Origin: Bacillota bacterium
Lineage (GTDB): Bacteria > Bacillota > Clostridia > Acetivibrionales > DSM-2933
Assembly: GCA_023430975.1 (NCBI GenBank)
Contig: JAEYYB010000124.1
Coordinates: 1 to 64,000 of the forward strand
Direction of reading: 5' to 3'
Length of the DNA stretch: 64,000 bases
Program-made: the position numbers and the translations under genes
Part shown: piece after piece, positions 1 to 8,036 of the stretch
Layout of the letters: every line of letters begins with the position of its first letter
Position numbering within the stretch: position 1 is the stretch's first letter
The notes under the pieces: generated by a model
The model's input: only the letters and a program-made list of their open reading frames with translations
Told to the model about the DNA's origin: nothing
The model's database searches: none

Positions 1-23
1 CATTTGTCTATCGCAAATCTATA

Positions 24-115
24 AAAATCAGTTAATCTTGCTATTTGTCTATCACAAAATAACGTTAAACCGTTCGTTATTTTGCTCTGACAAATGTAAG
101 ATTAATACTGATTTT
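24..115. repeat. Long imperfect palindrome (element R0)
   Basis: A 92-bp near-palindrome has arms 24-64 and 75-115 and a 10-base loop at 65-74. Reading the right arm in reverse complement reproduces the left arm with only a few mismatches. It would form a very long hairpin in RNA or single-stranded DNA. The size and form resemble a MITE-like or REP-like intergenic element. It lies outside any gene I can see; the gene to the left is outside the window. Confidence 0.75.
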
Positions 116-121
116 AATTAT

Positions 122-175
122 GTTAAACCGTTCGTTATTTGCTCGGCCAAATGTAAGATTATTAACACTTTTAAT
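122..175. repeat. Partial direct copy of the right arm of R0
   Basis: The loop and right arm of R0 (65-115) recur directly at 122-175. Shared segments include TTAAACCGTTCGTTATT and CAAATGTAAGATTA. The repeat suggests duplication or nested insertion of the element. Confidence 0.7.
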
Positions 176-333
176 ATATTATATGTATTTATGTAAACAA
201 TGGCACCATTGCCATAAGCATTTAATGAAAAGTTGCTAGGTCTTATTAGGCTTATATTAATAATTTTTCAGCTAAAATTTGAAAAGAATATTTATAAAAA
301 AATGAAGGAAACATATTTAATGAGGTGATTTAT

Positions 334-468
334 ATGCCAAAAGACAGTCAGCCGGATAATAAAAAAGCAAGGGCGGAAAAAGCCAATGGACAGACTCCGA
401 TAACCGCTGAAAACCAGAATCAAAACAGGAATGCGAAGAAAAAATCCATTAAGAATAATGACGTATAA
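334..468 (+). CDS. Small hydrophilic protein, 44 aa, function unknown
   Basis: The 44-residue frame starts at ATG 334, behind a good ribosome binding site (GAGGTGA at 322-328), and ends at TAA 468. It encodes a very polar protein rich in Lys, Asn, Gln and Ala (MPKDSQPDNKKARAEK...) with no hydrophobic segment or cysteine. Its composition is like that of minor small acid-soluble spore proteins, but I see no diagnostic motif. It is followed 36 bp later by another tiny gene and then an HD-domain gene, all on the plus strand, so the three are probably co-transcribed. The long frame on the opposite strand has no ribosome binding site. Confidence 0.6.
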   Translation: MPKDSQPDNKKARAEKANGQTPITAENQNQNRNAKKKSIKNNDV

Positions 469-504
469 ATAGATCAAAAGCAAATACGAAGGGAAGTGAA
501 ATAA

Positions 505-660
505 ATGGCCAAAGCCGGGATGCGAAGACCTGATCCAAGAGAACCACATGGAACTGAAAACACTCAAAAGATGCATATACCTAAAAATGATGTAGCACCT
601 GTTCCTGAAATTCAAGGCAAAGCCAAGTATGGGAATAAAAAGGTAGATGAAAAGTCATGA
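505..660 (+). CDS. Small conserved-looking protein, 51 aa, function unknown
   Basis: ATG 505 follows an AAGGGAAGTGAA stretch that can serve as ribosome binding site. The 51-residue product begins MAKAGMRRPDPREPHGTE and is rich in Pro, Lys and His, without a membrane segment. I have an impression of having seen similar small clostridial proteins but cannot name a family. Its TGA stop overlaps the ATG of the HD-domain gene (ATGA, 657-660), which implies translational coupling. Confidence 0.65.
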   Translation: MAKAGMRRPDPREPHGTENTQKMHIPKNDVAPVPEIQGKAKYGNKKVDEKS

Positions 661-1298
661 AGCCACATGATATATTTCATCAAATTCATATACATCTATT
701 AGGTGATGAACGGCCATCTTTATATTTTAATGAGATTTCAGAAACACAATTATTTGACCAATATCCTTTTAAGTTGCTGAACAACCTAAAGAAAGCTAAC
801 CAGTCACCTAAACATCATCCTGAAGGTAATGTATGGAATCATACTATGATGGTTGTGGATGAGGCCGCTAGATTAAGAAGTGAAAGCAACAGTAAAAAAG
901 CCTTTATGTGGGCAGCATTGCTTCATGATATAGGAAAACCAGATGCAACAAAATATAGGAGTGGAAGAATAACCTCCTACGATCATGACAAAATTGGTGC
1001 AGAGCTTGCTAGAAAATTCCTAATGGAATTTTCCGAGGATGACACTTTTATAAGAAAAGTAATGATGCTTGTAAGGTGGCATATGCAAATCCTATTTGTA
1101 GTTAACAATATGCCATTTGCTGATGTAGAAACAATGAAAAAGCAGGCAGATATTACCGAAGTAGCCTTGCTTGGCCTATGTGACAGATTAGGAAGACTGC
1201 ATGCAGACCGCAGAAAAGAGGAATCAAACATAAGAGCATTCCTGGAAAAATGCAGTGCTGATATAAATAAAGAATCAAGGGTTCTGGTAAAAGTATAG
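657..1298 (+). CDS. HD-domain phosphohydrolase
   Basis: This 213-residue soluble protein carries the HD metal-binding signature: His in NHTMMVVDEA (~62), the HD pair in LLHDIGKP (~89-90), and a third His in SYDHDKIG (~109). A C-terminal Asp in LCDRLGR probably completes the site. The arrangement matches small HD hydrolases related to the HD domain of tRNA nucleotidyltransferase, which cleave phosphomonoesters or phosphodiesters of nucleotides. The substrate cannot be told from sequence. Translation is coupled to the 51-aa gene upstream by a 4-bp overlap. A hairpin terminator follows directly. Confidence 0.85.
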   Translation: MKPHDIFHQIHIHLLGDERPSLYFNEISETQLFDQYPFKLLNNLKKANQSPKHHPEGNVWNHTMMVVDEAARLRSESNSKKAFMWAALLHDIGKPDATKYRSGRITSYDHDKIGAELARKFLMEFSEDDTFIRKVMMLVRWHMQILFVVNNMPFADVETMKKQADITEVALLGLCDRLGRLHADRRKEESNIRAFLEKCSADINKESRVLVKV

Positions 1299-1306
1299 AA
1301 TGATAT

Positions 1307-1352
1307 AAAAAGGATAACGGACTGTAAGGCTTACAACTCGTTATCCTTTTTA
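1307..1352. terminator. Rho-independent terminator, probably bidirectional
   Basis: The arm AAAAGGATAACG (1308-1319) pairs with CGTTATCCTTTT (1339-1350), with T-rich sequence on both sides. It lies between the convergent HD gene (plus) and SecA-like gene (minus) and can end both transcripts. Confidence 0.85.
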
Positions 1353-1374
1353 AAGTTAAATTAGAGTGATTATG

Positions 1375-3792
1375 CTATTCCATTTCATTTGCCTTATTGT
1401 TCTTTTTAATCCTGGTATAAATGATCCCAAAAAGCACTATGGGCCATAGGAGTAAAATTGCAGGAGTAAATCCTATATTCCGGTTACTTGCTAAAAGCAT
1501 CCCTAAATCATCTGAAAACGGATTATCAGTTATCTGGTATGTCCACGTCGATGAAGGTGCCTTGATTCCCGCCTTATCCAAGTCAATATCACCACTGGAA
1601 AAATCGATGGATCTAAATGTATTTTGAGCTTCTTCATAAGCTTCAAGCATTAGCTCATCAAAAGAAGCCTGAACGCTTCTTACAAACTCCTCTAAAGGGT
1701 TCAAACCGCTGATATTGACAAGGTGTATTCCTTCCCGGACATAATTTGTTTGGCAAATGTATTCTGCCCACAAGCCATCCATATGGAAAAGCATGATATA
1801 TTTTTCCATTTTCATCAAAATATCTTTACTGACATATATTTTGGCGTTATTGTACTCTTTGAGGGCCTCAAAGGTCGATTTGACAAATTGGGATGTTCCC
1901 CTTAAGACTGCCTGACGCCGATTATAAAATATCTTTCGCTGATTCTCAACAATATTTGAATATCTCCATAAAAGAAATCTCATATCTTCATTCTGACCCT
2001 CTGCTGACCTCTGTGCCTTTTCCACCAAACGCTTATGGAATGGATCATCTATTGGTCCCTTCTGACTTTTCAAGTATTTAGCCGCAGCATTTAGACTTTT
2101 GTTCCCATGCTTTTTGAATAATTCGTCCTCAAGGCTTATAAAAAATCTTGAAGATCCCGGATCTCCCTGCCTTCCTGAACGTCCTCTCAACTGACTATCA
2201 ATTCTTCGGCTTTCATGTTTATTGGTACCAATAACATACAATCCGCCTAATGTCACGACCTTATCCCTCTCTGCTTCATCCGCACCACCAAGGCGTATAT
2301 CGGTGCCACGTCCTGCCATGTTTGTTGAAACTGTAACAGCACCTATGCAACCTGCCTGTGCAATAATCTCTGCCTCTTGCTCATGATTTTTTGCATTAAG
2401 GACATTACAATAGATCCCATCTTCTCTTAATGCATCAGAGAGCCTCTGCGACTCATCAATGCTGGCCGTCCCTATAAGTATAGGTCGACCTGAAGCATAT
2501 ACGCTTTTTATTTCTGAAATAATAGCATGGAATTTTGCAGAATTGCCGGCAAATAAAATGTCCTCATGATCTATCCTTATGCAAGGCTTGTTGGATGGAA
2601 TTACTGCAACATCAAGATCATAAAACTCTTTAAATTCCGCTGATGATGTAGCGGCAGTAGCTGTCATACCACATATTTTTGCATAAGACTTTATAAAGTG
2701 CTGCATGGTAATTGTGCTTAATATTCTGCCTTCCTTAAAACTGCTTAACCCTTCCTTGGATTCTATTGCAGCCTGGAGGCCGTCGGGCCATACCCTTTTA
2801 TCTGCAATCCGCCCTGTAAATTCATCAACGAGCTTAAGCTTTCCATCCTTAACAATATAGTCTACATCCCGCCTTAACAGTGCTCTTGCATGAAGTGCAC
2901 AGTTAATCTCCAGCAGAAGTTCATAATTCTCTTCAGAGTATAAATTGCCACACCCTAAAAGCTCCTCTAACTTGTCAGTTCCTTTATCTGTAAGGTAGAC
3001 ATTTCTAAAGCTCTCATCTGTATTATAATCAGCTCCAAACACCAAAACATCAACTGTTTTTGATATTTTATCCGATATCCTCTTTTTGGCAGGTTCATTT
3101 TTAGCAATTACTAATGGAATGCGGGCTTCATCGATCAGTATAAAATCCGCTTCATCCACTATAGCCATACCAAAGCCTCTTTGGGTAAGTTCATCTTCCT
3201 CATAACAAAGTGAGTCCCTTAAATAATCAAACCCTGCCTCTTTGGCAGTAACATATGTGATATCGGCAGCATAAGCTTTTTTCCTATCTTCCTTACTCAC
3301 TCCTTCATTAATAAACCCTACCTCAAGGCCTAAAAAAGTAAATACTGGCCCCATCCACCCGGCATCCCTTTTTGCTAAATAATCATTTGCAGTAAATATA
3401 TGAACACCTTTACCTGTCAACGCATTTAAATATGCTGGAAACACTGCTGCCAAGGTCTTACCTTCCCCTGTTTGCATTTGTGAAAGCTTACCCTTATGCA
3501 TGGCAATACCTGCTAAAATCTGTACATCAAAGGGTTCAAGGCCTAATTTCCTTTTAGCTGCCTCTTTTACCAATGAAAATGCTTCCACCAAAAGCTCATC
3601 CTCTGATATGCCTCTTTGTGCCAGTGAAATAAGTCTTTTTGACATTTCCACAAGTTTACTGTCTTCTTCGTTTTGTAAATTGACTTCTTTTATCTTATCA
3701 ACCAATTGTTTATAATGATTTATTTCAGCTTCAAGCTCTTTGTTATTCCATCTAGTTGGAAGCTGCTTTAAATGTTTAATTGCATTTATCAT
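1375..3792 (-). CDS. SecA-like preprotein translocase ATPase with C-terminal membrane anchor
   Basis: An 805-residue SecA-family motor. Visible motifs: Walker A in MQTGEGKTLAA, DEAD-type box IVDEADFILIDEAR (canonical SecA usually has DEVDSILIDEAR), helicase motif GMTATAAT, and the signature NMAGRGTDIRLGG followed by ESRRIDSQLRGRSGRQGDPGSS. The C-terminal zinc-binding tail of housekeeping SecA is absent. The protein instead ends with one hydrophobic segment (PAILLLWPIVLFGIIY) and a basic tail (RIKKNNK). ATG 3792 is the start because GGGAGGG sits 6 bp upstream; a TTG 15 bp earlier overlaps that site. It is the last gene of the exosortase K locus, so I infer a dedicated SecA2-type role there. 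Confidence 0.85.
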   Translation of the reverse strand: MINAIKHLKQLPTRWNNKELEAEINHYKQLVDKIKEVNLQNEEDSKLVEMSKRLISLAQRGISEDELLVEAFSLVKEAAKRKLGLEPFDVQILAGIAMHKGKLSQMQTGEGKTLAAVFPAYLNALTGKGVHIFTANDYLAKRDAGWMGPVFTFLGLEVGFINEGVSKEDRKKAYAADITYVTAKEAGFDYLRDSLCYEEDELTQRGFGMAIVDEADFILIDEARIPLVIAKNEPAKKRISDKISKTVDVLVFGADYNTDESFRNVYLTDKGTDKLEELLGCGNLYSEENYELLLEINCALHARALLRRDVDYIVKDGKLKLVDEFTGRIADKRVWPDGLQAAIESKEGLSSFKEGRILSTITMQHFIKSYAKICGMTATAATSSAEFKEFYDLDVAVIPSNKPCIRIDHEDILFAGNSAKFHAIISEIKSVYASGRPILIGTASIDESQRLSDALREDGIYCNVLNAKNHEQEAEIIAQAGCIGAVTVSTNMAGRGTDIRLGGADEAERDKVVTLGGLYVIGTNKHESRRIDSQLRGRSGRQGDPGSSRFFISLEDELFKKHGNKSLNAAAKYLKSQKGPIDDPFHKRLVEKAQRSAEGQNEDMRFLLWRYSNIVENQRKIFYNRRQAVLRGTSQFVKSTFEALKEYNNAKIYVSKDILMKMEKYIMLFHMDGLWAEYICQTNYVREGIHLVNISGLNPLEEFVRSVQASFDELMLEAYEEAQNTFRSIDFSSGDIDLDKAGIKAPSSTWTYQITDNPFSDDLGMLLASNRNIGFTPAILLLWPIVLFGIIYTRIKKNNKANEME

Positions 3793-3828
3793 AAATGGCC
3801 CTCCCAATAGTCAATGATGATTCAACTA

Positions 3829-3844
3829 TAACTTCCGCTATAAG
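3829..3844. repeat. 16-bp match to the arm of element R2
   Basis: ATAACTTCCGCTATAA occurs here and inside the left arm of the R2 palindrome at 35279-35370. It lies in the leader of the SecA-like gene and may be a degraded copy. Confidence 0.4.
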
Positions 3845-3949
3845 CATATAAATGCAAAGGAAAAAATGCCTCTGATAGGCAAAGCACCTATAACAGACAA
3901 TCATATGCTTAGTAATGTAGCTTGTTAATAGATTAAAATTCTAACTAAA

Positions 3950-4273
3950 TCAAATAAGACCATTTGGGACCTTGATCCTTTGAAAAAGGATGAGGATTAA
4001 AACATTAAACATAAAGACTATTTCCAATATTAGAAATAGATACGGCGATATGCCGAAAGATAAAGTTAATAGGACAATACTTAAAGCAAGCAGAAAATCA
4101 AACGGTTTAAACCTTGCCGTTTCACTAATTTCAGAAACCAGTAAATGTTTTTTTGTAAATAACACATGGCTAGCACAATCTATTACTGAACACAACAAAT
4201 ACACCGCCATTTTAATAAATACATATATAGATTTTGGTATTTGTAACATTTTGTGTAATAGTAATACAGCCAT
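3950..4273 (-). CDS. Small membrane protein of the exosortase K locus, 107 aa
   Basis: The predicted product has about three hydrophobic stretches, near residues 15-37, 57-75 and 77-97, separated by a short polar loop. I recognise no family. The start ATG 4273 is preceded by AAAGGA about 10 bp upstream. The complementary strand also has an open frame (3990-4277), but its product is polar and unstructured, so the minus-strand membrane protein is preferred. The gene lies between the MSEP-CTERM gene (108-bp gap) and the SecA-like gene, in the same direction, and is probably in the same operon. It may be an accessory subunit of the export or sorting system; that is inference. Confidence 0.65.
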   Translation of the reverse strand: MAVLLLHKMLQIPKSIYVFIKMAVYLLCSVIDCASHVLFTKKHLLVSEISETARFKPFDFLLALSIVLLTLSFGISPYLFLILEIVFMFNVLILILFQRIKVPNGLI

Positions 4274-4380
4274 ATGAAATACGTCCTTTCATAATTGGTT
4301 AATATAATTATACGCCGTAAAATTGGATAACGCAACCACGCAAAATATAAATTAGTGCACCTATAAATTCCTTATTACAT

Positions 4381-7239
4381 TTATACCATTCCTTTTGCTC
4401 TCCTTCTAAACCTCACTAGTAAAACAAATGCTGCTGCGATTATAGCGATTACCACAAGTGAAGGCTCTGACATCTGGGTTGGCTCGCCAACATCAAGGCT
4501 CTTTTTCGTTGAAAGAATCTGTTTCTGCTTTTCTAATAGGACCTTTTCCTGTGCCTCATTTTCCAGCACTATATATGAAGTCAATGGAGACATAAACCCG
4601 GATTTGATACTGGCTTTTACTATTTCCAGTGTTTTATCGGCGGTCTTTTCGGGATGCAGGAACATGCTGGCAGCTGCCGCTTTCAGCATAAATCCAGTTG
4701 TTAATGAATACGAACTGGCCTTATCCATATTAATCTCATAGTCACTCTTATTAAGCACTATGGATGTGGAATCATCGGTGCTTAAGTATGCTTTTATATC
4801 ATCAACGCCAGGCCAAGGTATTACTTCATCAGGAACAATAGAACCTGCAGGCATATCAAGAGAAATCACCTTTTTATCAAGTTCGTGACTGAAAAGCTTG
4901 CTACCTGGTGCCAAACTATAAAAGGACTTTACATCGGGCAGCAAATATTTTAGAGCGTCATAATTTCCAGTTAATGAATATTGGCTTATATTATTTGAAA
5001 CAAATATTACAGCCGGGTATTTATGTGACTTTGAGCTATAATTTTCAAAATAAATACTCTTAAGTGCATTATCAAGATATAGTCCGCCCTCAGCCTGAAT
5101 TTTATTATATTCTAGCTGCCAATCTCCGTCTGCAGACAGCTTTCTAAGATTGTAATTCAGTGCAGAAATGCTAATGTTTTTGTAATCCAAATTGTTCTTT
5201 TTAATATAATTTTGGACACATTCGATAAGCTCCTGCTCTTTTCCCATGCAATCTATGGATCTATCAATTACAAAGTGATAAAAAGGAGACCTTGTAGCTT
5301 TTATAAGATCTTTTTTAGCTTCATAGGGCACAACAGTAGCACCATCAATAACATCTATTGCTGAGTCGCTGGCTTCATTCGATGCGATTCCGCCTTCATT
5401 TGACGCACTTCCGCTTTCATTTGATGCACTTCCAAGTTTAATTTTCTGTCCTCCGATATTTATCTCAATGGGTTTCTTATGAATAACCTCAAAGCCTGTA
5501 CTTCTGCTTTCATTTATATTAAATGGGAATACCTTAAATTCAATCGTATCATCATCAATATATGAAAGAATTCCCGGATCTCTTCTGACAGTAACTATTT
5601 GGTCATAAATCCAGTTTGCAGCCCTTTTATCCGCGATCATACCATATTTTTTATTGTTGTTTACATAAAGATAATAGTTTGTTATGAAGCAATCTTCCGG
5701 AAGGTCAAATGTACTTCTAAACTGTGCATTAAAAGCTTCGGAAGAATCGGAATTTTTAAGTTCAAGATTAACCCAGCTTCTATAGAATTTATCTTTTGCT
5801 GCATACACCGTCTCTACATGATGCTTGTCGACGAAAACTGTTTGAACCCGGCCTGTATCGTTCTGGAGCATCATACCTTCCGAGCTATTCGGATGGTTTT
5901 TCCCTAAAAATATTCTTTCAATCGCTTTAATTTTATCTTCCGATAATGTAAGATTTTCAAGCACATACCAGTTATAATATGCAGAAATCAGCGGTGTTCT
6001 ATAATTAGAGAATACACTTCCGTTTCTATTGGTGGATGCCTTGTTTTCCCTTAAGAAGTCAAGGGACCGGGTAAGTGCCTTGGTATCAATCTTAATCTCG
6101 TTTTTAACTGATAAATTTTGTTGATAAATAAATTTTAAGGCTTTATCTATCTGGCCTTTATCATTATTAAATGTAGCTGTTATAAGAGCAGGAATTAATA
6201 AAGTGCCACAAATAAAAACTATCAAAAGAATGATTTTATTATAATGTTGTGCTAAGAATTTATAGTCATCCCACAATGACCTCACATGCACAAAAGCCTG
6301 TGCAACAGGTATGAGCAAAAGAATTCCAAGTCCGCATAACAACAATCCCAGCAATGAAAATGGCAGATACGGTAGAAAAATCATAAAAAAGTATGCAGAA
6401 AAAGTAAAAGTAATGCTTTTCATAACATACAATAAGGACCTGATATACTTATTGCTGCTAGATGGTATAACAATGAGTACCCCTGTAAATATTGCAAGGA
6501 TATAAAAATAACCATTTGAGAAATCCCCGAAAATGTTGAACTCATTATTTAGTGTAAGTCCCAATAAAGGGCCTAATGTTACAATAGGGATAACAGCTTT
6601 CTTCCATATTTCAGGCCTCTTAGACAGCAGATGATAAATCAGCTTTACAATTATAAACAAAAATGCAACAGTTCCAATCACAAATGCCATTGCCGTAAAG
6701 TGATCGTAATCTGACCTGAAAGGAGTACGCAATAGAGGTACTAACGCTGTAAAAAATATAAACCAAAAAGCAGGCACAACTAAAATCGGCAGGTTTTCTT
6801 TATTGAACAGCATGCCAAACTTAAACGGAGTAAGCCAAAATACACAAATTAGCATTGCCACGACCATTGAAGGCATGACAAGTGTGACAACAAGCATATT
6901 GGGAGAAATTCCAAAAAGCATCCAATCCGGGATACTGGAAGGAATTATTTTATTATTAAACATAGTATAAAGATATAGATAAGGTATGTAAGTTAAAAAA
7001 AGAATAACTCCTGTTTTTAAATGTAAATCCTTTTTTGATAGCAATCGGATAATCCCATATGCAGTATAAGAAATATAAAATACTCCGAGCAATGCACCAA
7101 ATAAAGTCCAAAGTCTTATGCTTTCCTCACTCAATTGGGAATTGATAATATTATATATCCACCCCATTATAACAAATATCAGCAGTTGAGGCAGTGAAAT
7201 GCTCACTAATAGCCAGTAAGGCTTAAGTATATTCTTCAT
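4381..7239 (-). CDS. MSEP-CTERM sorted membrane protein (exosortase K substrate) with VIT and VWA-like domains
   Basis: A 952-residue protein. Residues ~1-370 are strongly hydrophobic, with roughly ten membrane spans. A VIT-like region follows (~500-590: DLPEDCFITNYYLYV, then KRAANWIYDQIV), then a VWA-like region (~650-760) with a degenerate metal site (VIDRSID). The C-terminus is a textbook sorting tail: the motif MSEP (TQMSEPS), one hydrophobic helix (LVVIAIIAAAFVLLV) and a basic end (RFRRRAKGMV). Proteins of this design are known as MSEP-CTERM and occur with exosortase K, which is encoded directly upstream and overlaps by 17 bp. The start has a GAGGGGAT ribosome binding site. The biological role of the family is unknown. 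Confidence 0.9.
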   Translation of the reverse strand: MKNILKPYWLLVSISLPQLLIFVIMGWIYNIINSQLSEESIRLWTLFGALLGVFYISYTAYGIIRLLSKKDLHLKTGVILFLTYIPYLYLYTMFNNKIIPSSIPDWMLFGISPNMLVVTLVMPSMVVAMLICVFWLTPFKFGMLFNKENLPILVVPAFWFIFFTALVPLLRTPFRSDYDHFTAMAFVIGTVAFLFIIVKLIYHLLSKRPEIWKKAVIPIVTLGPLLGLTLNNEFNIFGDFSNGYFYILAIFTGVLIVIPSSSNKYIRSLLYVMKSITFTFSAYFFMIFLPYLPFSLLGLLLCGLGILLLIPVAQAFVHVRSLWDDYKFLAQHYNKIILLIVFICGTLLIPALITATFNNDKGQIDKALKFIYQQNLSVKNEIKIDTKALTRSLDFLRENKASTNRNGSVFSNYRTPLISAYYNWYVLENLTLSEDKIKAIERIFLGKNHPNSSEGMMLQNDTGRVQTVFVDKHHVETVYAAKDKFYRSWVNLELKNSDSSEAFNAQFRSTFDLPEDCFITNYYLYVNNNKKYGMIADKRAANWIYDQIVTVRRDPGILSYIDDDTIEFKVFPFNINESRSTGFEVIHKKPIEINIGGQKIKLGSASNESGSASNEGGIASNEASDSAIDVIDGATVVPYEAKKDLIKATRSPFYHFVIDRSIDCMGKEQELIECVQNYIKKNNLDYKNISISALNYNLRKLSADGDWQLEYNKIQAEGGLYLDNALKSIYFENYSSKSHKYPAVIFVSNNISQYSLTGNYDALKYLLPDVKSFYSLAPGSKLFSHELDKKVISLDMPAGSIVPDEVIPWPGVDDIKAYLSTDDSTSIVLNKSDYEINMDKASSYSLTTGFMLKAAAASMFLHPEKTADKTLEIVKASIKSGFMSPLTSYIVLENEAQEKVLLEKQKQILSTKKSLDVGEPTQMSEPSLVVIAIIAAAFVLLVRFRRRAKGMV
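5374..5436 (-). repeat. Three 21-bp tandem repeats inside the MSEP-CTERM gene
   Basis: Units at 5374-5394, 5395-5415 and 5416-5436 encode a short ASNE-containing heptad repeat (SASNESG, SASNEGG, IASNEAS). It forms a flexible linker between the VIT-like and VWA-like regions and is prone to copy-number change. Confidence 0.85.
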
Positions 7240-7807
7240 TTTGATTCATCCCCTCTATAGAATTCCTGGTCGTTATAAATGTTATAAGCTTTGATACAGC
7301 TATATAGCACAATACAAGGAAAAAGAAATATACCAGTGCTCCCACAATCTTATGGAAAAACTCCTTATCAAGTCCCAGATATGTATCGTTATAACCCGAA
7401 AAATTAATTGCTGTCACTATTCTAAAGGTATTAACAATTATAGTAATTATGTATGAAAATATTAATAATGACGATGCAGCTATTATTTTATTTAATGTGC
7501 TTCTAATTTGCTTAATAAATGAAAATACAAAAGTACAAAACGATATGACTAAAAAGTTAATCCCTGCACAGCTTGGACCAATTTCAACAGTAAGATCAGA
7601 GCTCAAATATCCTCTTTCAGGCACAAACTGGTAATGTGTACCTGTAAATACTTCCACAAGCCTTGTGACAGGAGCCAATATAAACTGCAGTGAAGAGCTG
7701 TCAGCTGTTCTGTTAAACAGCTTTATGATCAAAACTGCAATAAGGCAGCATAAATACAGTGTGTATGTAGGGTACTGCTTTTTATACAGAGCAAAAAAAT
7801 TCGCCAT
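7223..7807 (-). CDS. xrtK: Exosortase K
   Basis: A 194-residue polytopic membrane protein with the exosortase/archaeosortase catalytic triad: Cys80 in GPSCAGINFL, Arg129 in NTFRIVTAIN, and His152 in EFFHKIVGAL. Exosortases are transpeptidases that recognise a C-terminal tripartite signal (short motif, membrane helix, basic cluster) and cleave before transfer or release at the cell surface. The short length and the adjacent MSEP-CTERM target identify the K type. The start ATG 7807 has GAGGAA upstream. The gene is first in its operon and its 3' end overlaps the target gene. No exopolysaccharide genes are nearby, so this is a one-enzyme, one-substrate locus. Confidence 0.9.
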   Translation of the reverse strand: MANFFALYKKQYPTYTLYLCCLIAVLIIKLFNRTADSSSLQFILAPVTRLVEVFTGTHYQFVPERGYLSSDLTVEIGPSCAGINFLVISFCTFVFSFIKQIRSTLNKIIAASSLLIFSYIITIIVNTFRIVTAINFSGYNDTYLGLDKEFFHKIVGALVYFFFLVLCYIAVSKLITFITTRNSIEGMNQNEEYT

Positions 7808-7848
7808 GCGAGTTTCCTCTATTATTCATAGTATTATGTTATGTCTTA

Positions 7849-7920
7849 AGCGATTTCAAAAATTTCCTTGGTCAATTTTTAATGCTGTAAAGTACTAAAA
7901 TCAATATTTTTGAAATCGCT
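7849..7920. repeat. Perfect 15-bp inverted repeat upstream of xrtK
   Basis: AGCGATTTCAAAAAT (7849-7863) is exactly inverted at 7906-7920, with a 42-bp AT-rich interior. A second short inverted pair, GGTCAA (7870-7875) and TTGACC (7923-7928), is interleaved with it. It lies 42 bp upstream of the xrtK start and could be an operator, a leader hairpin or a small mobile remnant. Confidence 0.7.
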
Positions 7921-8036
7921 AGTTGACCAGTTATTTTTTTGGAAATGACCTTAATCACTATTTTGCCATGATTATAAAGACAAGGCAATCTAGACAGCAA
8001 AAAGTTAATAATTCTGTAATAAAGTAGGTTAAATTC

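Noticed and set aside
292..615. 107-codon minus-strand open frame
   Set aside because: It runs antisense to the two small plus-strand genes, has no ribosome binding site, and its product is a shadow of their coding sequence.
3990..4277. 95-codon plus-strand open frame
   Set aside because: It overlaps the minus-strand membrane protein, which has a ribosome binding site and fits the operon; the plus product is polar and featureless.
4381..7807. Exopolysaccharide-linked (EpsH-type) exosortase locus
   Set aside because: No glycosyltransferase or polysaccharide export genes are nearby, and the single MSEP target fits the K type.
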